Below are positions 57,392 through 64,000 of a stretch of 64,000 nucleotides of DNA, piece after piece. Position 1 is the stretch's first letter. Every line of letters starts with the position of its first letter. The notes below the pieces were generated by a model. It worked only from the letters and a program-made list of their open reading frames with translations, searched no databases and was not told the origin of the DNA. A program made the position numbers and the translations under genes. Origin of the DNA: Fusarium oxysporum f. sp. lycopersici 4287 (Eukaryota; Ascomycota; Sordariomycetes; Hypocreales; Nectriaceae); assembly GCF_000149955.1 (NCBI RefSeq), contig NC_030993.1, positions 3,216,743 through 3,280,742 of the forward strand, read 5' to 3'.

Positions 57392-57680
57392 TTAACAGTA
57401 GATGCAGCTTCCACAACGAGGGACCTGACAAGCAGTGCACAGAGTTTCAAGGTCGACATTCTGCCAGCCGTAGTTGCAGTTGCACTGTGAAGGTCAGTAT
57501 ATTTCTGCCAAGTCCCATCTTCAAACAACTTACACATTGCCATCGGGAAACAGACGCACTGTTGGTGAGCTGCCCACGGTTGCCAGCAGAGCAGGCGGTA
57601 GAGGCGCTGGAAATGGTTAGAGACTACTGATGTTGGTAACGACAGTGGATGTTATCGACTTACAAGTTAATGGCAGCCAT
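57392..57680 (-). CDS. Small cysteine-rich protein, 60 residues (unnamed)
   Basis: Three tiny exons, 57664-57680, 57534-57606 and 57392-57484, with 57- and 49-nt GT-AG introns. Donors are both GTAAGT; acceptors are TTCCAG and TTCACAG, the latter with CTGAC. The joined frame is exactly 60 residues plus stop. Nine cysteines are clustered in the second half: WQCCNCNYG, a CTAC pair, then RCGSC and a terminal C. The CxxC pairs and aromatic WxC/CNYG look like a compact zinc-binding or disulphide-bonded module. There is no signal peptide (MAAINFASTACSAGN), so it is more likely intracellular. It was too short and too split to be seen as a single frame. Three consistent introns in frame make a real gene likely. 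Function unknown; I recognise no named family. Confidence 0.7.
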
Positions 57681-60092
57681 GTCTAATGGTGTTGTTGGGT
57701 TGGTTGAGTAGTATGGTTGAGTCTTTGAGCGTTGGTATCCGTAGACACAAGATGTGCTATAGTCTTGATGAGGTTTGGTGAGTAAAGAAGTGTGTTGGTA
57801 TCATGATCAGAGATATGCAGATGGCCATGGTTATATAGAAATATATGAACAATTCAATTCAAGTCGTATATGATCCAGAGGCCTGTAAGTTCCGAGTTCC
57901 ATCCAGCAACAAGTCCATTGTAGTGGGCACAAATCACACGAGATAAAGTCCAAGTCAGTGAATAACAGGGATTAAAGTCCGAGGCGATAGCAGTGCCACG
58001 CTTGAGGCTATAGTTGCGATGATTATCTGCTTGAAAGCGAGTTTCCATCTTGTTAGTGGGAATACGAAGCAAGTTTGCAATAGTCATTGTTTGGCTGGGA
58101 AGCGAGGGAGATAGGATGAAAGAGGGATGCCTCGGGGGGCTACTACAGGACGATTGAGCATAGCCCTGTTTCTGGAAGCTTTAGTCTCATTGTTCTTCGC
58201 AAATTCGAAACGCTTGATTTGTTTGTTAGATCAAGGCAGCGACTATGAATCAGCCAGGAGTCTTGTTTAGGACGGAGTCTCGTCTCGTATGCGAGGCGAT
58301 GCTGGAAACTAGACTGTGCCCCAACAGCATGCAGTTGCATCTAGGCAAGATTATAGGGAATATTACGGCATTTAATTCATTCTATCATCCTAACTCGCCT
58401 CGTATTCACGGACCCTACAGAGGAACCGTTCCCTCAATTCAATGTTGAGGCTCTGCGTGGATGCGGCTCAAAATCTCATGTGACTCAACGAATTGGTTGG
58501 TAGGCTGAGTCAATTGAAACAACACCGCCCCCCGCCTGTTCCCTGCCAGACCATGTGGCTTTCTAGCCAATGACGTCCAATCAATCACTGTTTCAGGCAT
58601 GAGTTTATTCGTCCCGTCTCTAACTCCTCAGAAGCGAGGGCTGGAGTGATAATGGCACTGCCAATATGAGCATTTCAACATTGTATCTTCTCTCGCACTT
58701 CTGGGATTCTAATCCTCGTTATTGGGTTTAGCGTTTACCGGAAACACCGTATTACTCGAGGCATCTGCAGCCAAGAACGATGACGCGACACATGTTCCTG
58801 TATAAATCCGGGGTTTTGGGTGAAGCAAGTCTACCCTATTCTCAAACAGCACTTTCAACGATCACATTAAAGTCATGGTGAGGAAACAAATTAACATAGC
58901 CTCGTAAACTATCAAGGGGATAAGCTTATTCGATTGACTCAGGCAACGATGGTTATCCTCGCCAACAGTGGAGACGTGCTTGTCATGAATGGTTGGAGCT
59001 ATCCAACCCAATCAACACTTTGGTCCCTCATTTTCTCACCGACTTCCCAAAACCGCATCAACCACATTGGACTTCTCATGGAGATTAGCGTAGTCAACTC
59101 ACATGCCACTCTTACGAACATGTGATTTTCAACTCAAGTCAATTTCCCACTTGTCTCATTATGTGAATCTCAAAAAGTCACGCTTGAAATTGTCATGCGC
59201 GCCATTAACTTCGCTGACTAACTTGGTAAGCCTCAACCAATATGATGACCTCAAAACTTCGAGAACTCTTCTTTATCAGCACTAGTTTCTCGAGAACACC
59301 TGATCTAAAACATTTGCATTTTCAACGATGCATATTTCTGAACCACAGGCCGAATTCCGTTTTTGTTTACGGGGCGACAATATTGCAGGGCGGTCGTGAT
59401 AGTGATGTAAGATCTCAGTTCGAACTGTTGACGTTGACGTTGAACTTTGAAAAGACCCAAACTCAAGGTTGGAAATTACCCGCTAAACTGATAAGCTTTA
59501 ACAACTCATCCGCTAACAATTTTCAGCTCAGCATGACTTTCTCTTCCTTGGTTGAAGGGATCATAAGGCGGTCTCTAAGAACGGAAGTTCAATAATCCGA
59601 AGCCTTCAGAACAGAGACTCAGGGTCTAGATGTCAGAGTCAGGGGTCATACAGCGACTAAAACAAGCTTGCTTTGAACTACGTCATAGGTCATATCAGTG
59701 AATCACGACAATTTCCAAGGGTGAAATTAGATTCTCTTAAGTTTTAGGTCGATCTCGCTTCTTAGGTCGCAGGAATGACGGCAGAGGCTTCCCCATCCCT
59801 ACGCTATTAATTAACTGGCGGTCTACCCTACGAACGAGTTTTTCGCCAAGGTTGACAATTTGCACGCCCAGTCAAAGTGACGCTTCAGTGACCAGCTCAT
59901 TTTCTTGACTCATCCTAATAAACCCGCGATCCTCTTTCTTTTGCGTCTGAGTCTGCGATCAACTAATCACTGACCCGCTCAGACCGACGATAACCTCATC
60001 TCGTCAATCTTTTCTCGTAATATCCACCTCCTTTGCGACCCCGTTCGAATTGCCGACACAAAGCAAAGCAAAACGAGCGAGCAAAAGCGACC
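57681..60092. other. 2.4-kb gene-poor interval
   Basis: Left end is the cysteine-rich gene's promoter. In the middle, a TATAAA at 58801-58806 precedes an ATG (58875) followed by a possible GTGAGG...CTCAG intron and a frame ending at 59125. This would encode about 62 residues without known motifs, so I do not call it. The right end is the leader of the MARVEL gene. Confidence 0.5.
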
Positions 60093-60731
60093 ATGGGTAT
60101 CAAGGATCTAGCTATTAGCTATGTGGTGTTTTCCACCATCCACTTGTTCCTATTCGCACTGGCTCTGACCACTATCGGTTTGTATGGTACCGACCTTCAT
60201 AATGCGAACAAGCAGGGCAAATACTCTGATTCTAAGTGGGTGAGTGACTCGCTCCCTCCGTTCGTCAACGTGCAAATGCACATTGTTACAATGCAATACA
60301 ATACAATACAGTGCTGAAAAAAGTTCAATGCACAGGTCTACGCCGTGGTCGTTGGTAGCATCTCCGCCGTGACGTGTGTACTCTACTTTATCCCGTTTGT
60401 ACTGCGTGTCGCCGGCTTCGTTGTCGCGATATGGGACTTTATTCTATTCGTCCTCTGGATCGCCCTCTTTGGCGTCTTTGGCAAGGTACGTTCTATCATC
60501 AAGTGCTTACTGCAAACGATCGGCGGCATCATTTGGCTGACATTGTGAAACCTGCAGATGTACATCAATGAGGACGCCGAGGGTGACGGTGGTGTCAGAC
60601 GCATGAAGAACGCGGTCTGGGTCGATCTCGCCAGCGCCCTACTCTGGCTCATTGCTACCTTGGCGGCCCTGGCCTACTGGTGGAAGCACCGTGACACTCG
60701 ATCCCGCTTTACTGGCCGCGCTCGCGTCTGA
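60093..60731 (+). CDS. MARVEL-like four-helix membrane protein
   Basis: Three exons, 60093-60239, 60336-60485 and 60558-60731, give 156 residues. Introns are 96 and 72 nt. Four hydrophobic segments are visible: SYVVFSTIHLFLFALALTTI, VYAVVVGSISAVTCVLYFIP, VAGFVVAIWDFILFVLWIAL, and VWVDLASALLWLIATLAALA. The last contains the polar/aromatic pattern typical of fungal MARVEL proteins (VWVDLASALLW, then YWW). The C-terminus is basic (KHRDTRSRF). MARVEL proteins organise membrane domains and vesicle trafficking; in fungi most are uncharacterised. The first intron contains an AATAC repeat (about 60291-60310). Confidence 0.82.
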
Positions 60732-63542
60732 TCAAACACAAACGGGCGCATCAAATCCCCTCAGAAAGAGACGGCCATATTGAGGATGGTTGCATATGGG
60801 ATACACAAATGCAACTCACGACGGAGATATTCGGCAATGGTAATGGAACGGTAATGGGAGGGAGGCCTGCAGGACGGGCTGTTTGTGTGGGCGTGTTTTG
60901 TGTGTCTGTATGCTGGGATGGGAATGGATGAGATGAGATGAGATGTTGGCACGACTTTGATACCATTGTTTTCTTCTGTGTTTCCTTGCTTTTCCTTTTT
61001 CGACAAAGACTGCTTGTTCCTGAAACACTAATACCTGCATCGAACTCAAAATTTATCACTATCAACTGAATCGAGAATATCACACTTATTAGTGCAACCA
61101 TCTACGGCAGCCTCCCGTACGGCGTGCAACATCCTTTGTGAGATGGGTGGCTAGATCTACCAATGGCCACCGGCATGAGTGAAACTTGCTTAACCAATGG
61201 ACAGTCAACGGGCAGTCACTGTAGGATTCATGCTGTGAAATCACCATGGACATTGGCATTGGCAATACAAAGCCAAGAAAGTGCAGCTTGCCGAACCACC
61301 GTTTACGCCAAGACAGAGTGATATCCGAGATACCCTTTCGTAGTACCCTGAAGAGCGTCGATATGGCACCACCACGGAGAAGGATGTTGCACCAGTTCGA
61401 CCAGGACCTAAAGCAGAAAAGAGAGAGAGAGTAAAGAGGGGCGAGCGTCGATCGTCGATCGTGGACAGGCTCGCCTCCAACGCTTCCGAGGGGTGATGTG
61501 ACGATGACGGATTTTTTCTCAGAGGGAGAAGGGGTCTTTTCCTTTTTTCAAGGGTCTGGCGTTTGACTAGCTGCGTCTACCGCTCTGACCTTTGTGTCTT
61601 GACCCTGACCCTCAAGGGATTAGGATTTTCAACTCATGGGCAAAAGCAAGCGGCGCTTGTGAGCGGGCCAAGCCAAGCTACTCTCTTGCCATGACGTCGA
61701 TCAGATGCCTGATAGAAGCTTCAAGTGGGGGCCGCTTCTAAAAGCCCGTTTGTTTTTGGTGCAAGGATCTGTTGATCTCTTGTCTTCTTTGTTGATACCA
61801 GCGGAGATGTTGGGCAGCGTTGCTGGTGATGTGAGTGTTGATCGTAGTCTGTAGAGGCGGTAAGTTAAGCGATAAGAAATGCACGTGGGAATATTCTACG
61901 ACATTTGACATTGAATACGAGCGGTCAAATGCTCAAATGTCTCATTTATATCGTCTTTTTTTGGTTGATGGTGGTTGTGAGTGAGCAAGTTGTAGTGTGG
62001 TGATACGAGGGTCTAAGATTGCGAATACCCATAATGGGAATTGTTAGCAAATGCGATCATAAGTTCCTGAATATAATACTGACCACATATTATTCACCCA
62101 AGAACTGGCCTTGCATGTACATAATACCTATAGTACGGTACATACATGCATGCAAAATTGTCTCTCCACAAAGAGTGACTGTGACAGTCTTCCAAGACTT
62201 GGAAATCAGAATATTTCGCGGAGTCGGATAAATACACCGTTCAAACGGCGTCATTGACCAAAAACAAACCAAGGAGGGGTCTTGTTTTCAAAGGGTCCCT
62301 ACAGCAAATCTCAGGGACTAATTCGTTAGTTTGCTGCGTCTAGGACGTTGACCGCGAGTTCTAATTCGTCTCTGCAAACACATCATCACTTTTTCATCTG
62401 AGTCTGGCCGTGGACGGGATGGCACAGCAAAATAAAACCAAAACCTGTGCTTGGTTTCTTTGTTTGCGTTGGTGGCTTTTGAGTGGCTCACAGGGTCGTC
62501 CCGCATGTATTTCCTTGGCGTTCTGTACGGTGACGGCGCATGCAACCAGGTACAAATCAAGGGTCACCCCAGCAGAATGTGCCTCAAAAGTCCTAGTGGG
62601 ATACCTGCCAAACTCGTGGTTGCATGTCGCATTTCCAGAACGGGTACCTTGTAGCGGGTTCCAGCATCGGAAACATTGGGAAACCCGCTGCAGAGGGTCA
62701 CCGTACAAGGTGGAAGCGATCCACTAAACCTCGCCTTGCCCTGGATCTTGGGCTTCTCTGGCTTCTGGCTCTCGTCCCGATGTTCCTCGCTTGAGATACT
62801 CGGGAGCTGATTTGTTGGAATTCCCACTTTTTGGGGGTTGGGAGGCGCTGGAAGGAACCAGGGTGGAACGGGAGAGGCAAGATCAATCCTGGCATTGGAT
62901 CCATCCATGGAAGAGTGTGTTTAGTGAGTGAATGTGTCTCGCTTGCGATAACAAAACCGTTTCGGAACCCTTCGATTTTCATTTCTTAGGGAACCCTTCA
63001 TTTCTCACCCAAATAGGCAAACATTTCACTCATCTTACTTACTGTACTGTACTGCTGTGCTTGCTTACATACTACACTGCAGTGTCATGTTGTGTTGTGT
63101 TGTGTGTTTGCCTTTAACATTACATCTTGACGCCGCCATCACATTCTTGAGTTACAGCTACCTACCTTATTCATTCGCCTCACTTATTTTTATCCGTCCT
63201 CCGTGGCATTCCGTCCAATACATTTAAAAAAAAAAAAAGTCACTCTATTGTACTCTTATTATCTCTCTTGGCCGCCCTTCATTTGCGACACCGACACGAC
63301 CTGCCCCTCACTGTTGTTAATCATCAAACCTCCCCGATTGCCGCCGCCCTCCCCGTGAGCGCGCATTCATTCCTATCCACTCGATCCCCTGGTTCTTCTC
63401 AATCCTCCATATATACCTACTTATGCAGCGACGTTGGCGCTTGATTCAAGACTCGGGCTGGGTTCTCAGTCAGGCGAATAGCTATTCTCCAAGAGACCAA
63501 AGACTCAAACCTCAGACGTTGAATCACGACTGCAACGACGAT
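60732..63542. other. 2.8-kb gene-poor interval before the right-edge gene
   Basis: No supported gene. Overlapping short frames (for example near 62300-62980, both strands) have no motif. An A run (about 63226-63238) and a GTGTT repeat (about 63087-63105) occur. The plus strand is C/T-rich from about 63260, consistent with the leader of the next gene. Confidence 0.5.
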
Positions 63543-64000
63543 ATGGCCAGTTTCGCCAGAACCATCAAATCTCCTTACTTATCGCCTCGACTACGGCCTT
63601 CCATGCCGGGGCGCTCCATGTCTACGAATTCCGACCATTCCAACTCTCCTCAAAGCCCACGATCCGATGAAATTATCGGCGAATTCGACTTATCTGGACG
63701 AAACACCCCAGCGATTCCATCCAAAAGGCGGAATCAACCACGAGACGGATTCTTTGACCTCGATGACATTGATTCTCGGACTTCCTACTTTTCAGGTAAG
63801 TTAGCATTGACATTGACATTGTACAGAATGCTTGGAATGCATATCCAATATCCAGTCGTTTGACCCCTGATTGCCCATCCATCCCTACCTCTCTCGGATG
63901 ATCTTCCATCACCTGGCCTCAAGTGAGTGATCTCAACCTCTTTACGGCCGGACGTCGGGGCTATCCTCCGGCCGATGATCCCGGACGGAGACGGGCGGTG
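63543..64000 (+). CDS. Unidentified gene, 5' part (runs off right edge)
   Basis: Exon 1 is 63543-63795, starting MASFARTIKSPYLSPRLRPS. A Ser/Pro/Arg-rich N-terminus leads to DGFFDLDDIDSRTSYFS. A 128-nt intron (63796-63923, GTAAGT donor, CTCAAG acceptor) joins in frame to VSDLNLFTAGRRGYPPADD, which continues past the window. The frame is also open upstream to an ATG at 63423, but the sequence before 63543 looks like leader. The visible part is a disordered, phosphorylatable N-terminus, and I cannot name the family. Confidence 0.55.

Noticed and set aside
57854..58087. 77-codon minus-strand frame upstream of the cysteine-rich gene
   Set aside because: Starts with a plausible ATG but no recognisable motif, and it is probably promoter DNA; not enough to call.
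62318..62982. Overlapping frames on both strands near 62.3-63.0 kb
   Set aside because: Mutually overlapping, no motif or domain and no splice support.

Overview
The window is nuclear DNA from a filamentous ascomycete, most probably a Sordariomycete of the Fusarium type (inference from protein similarity). Genes are compact and on both strands. Introns are GT-AG, mostly 44-100 nt, often with a CTAAC/CTGAC branch site. There are no operons or ribosome-binding sites. Exon boundaries below were worked out by hand: a junction was accepted when the donor and acceptor are canonical and the frame and family sequence continue across it.

Layout. 1-188: 5' end of a splicing factor (SF3a1). 1406-3055: a TPR protein that looks like the C-terminal part of an NLR. 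4300-7439: protein O-mannosyltransferase PMT1. 8557-10563: Rab exchange factor SEC2. 14288-21939: an accessory-looking block with a broken O-methyltransferase, a MATE transporter, a Zn2Cys6 regulator, an NmrA-like oxidoreductase divergent from that regulator, and an ITPase-like NTPase. 22453-30833: one five-exon-scale gene (four exons resolved) for a disordered protein of about 2,665 residues. 33802-34917: the Golgi t-SNARE SED5.

35957-40845 looks like a carbon-catabolism cluster. It holds an aldo-keto reductase of the glycerol/L-glyceraldehyde type, a polyol (MDR) dehydrogenase and a KduD-like short-chain dehydrogenase. Both promoters carry several matches to the CreA/Cre1 consensus. Next come GNA1, tRNA-Val(AAC), a 1,116-residue class 3 lipase, a GH43 hydrolase without a signal peptide, a CCDC97 homologue, the HOG-pathway response regulator SSK1 (with a small uORF whose stop overlaps its start codon), mitoribosomal protein mS45, a HCTAGKDRTG tyrosine phosphatase, a tiny cysteine-rich protein in three short exons (57392-57680), a MARVEL-like membrane protein and the 5' end of an unrecognised gene running off the right edge.

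Most genes are conserved housekeeping genes. The less ordinary material is the NLR-like remnant, the decayed methyltransferase beside intact transport and regulatory genes, the sugar-acid/polyol cluster with paired CreA-type sites, the 60-residue cysteine-rich protein, and the giant low-complexity protein with a 30-nt coding minisatellite. I saw no transposon, CRISPR array, rRNA or telomeric repeat.
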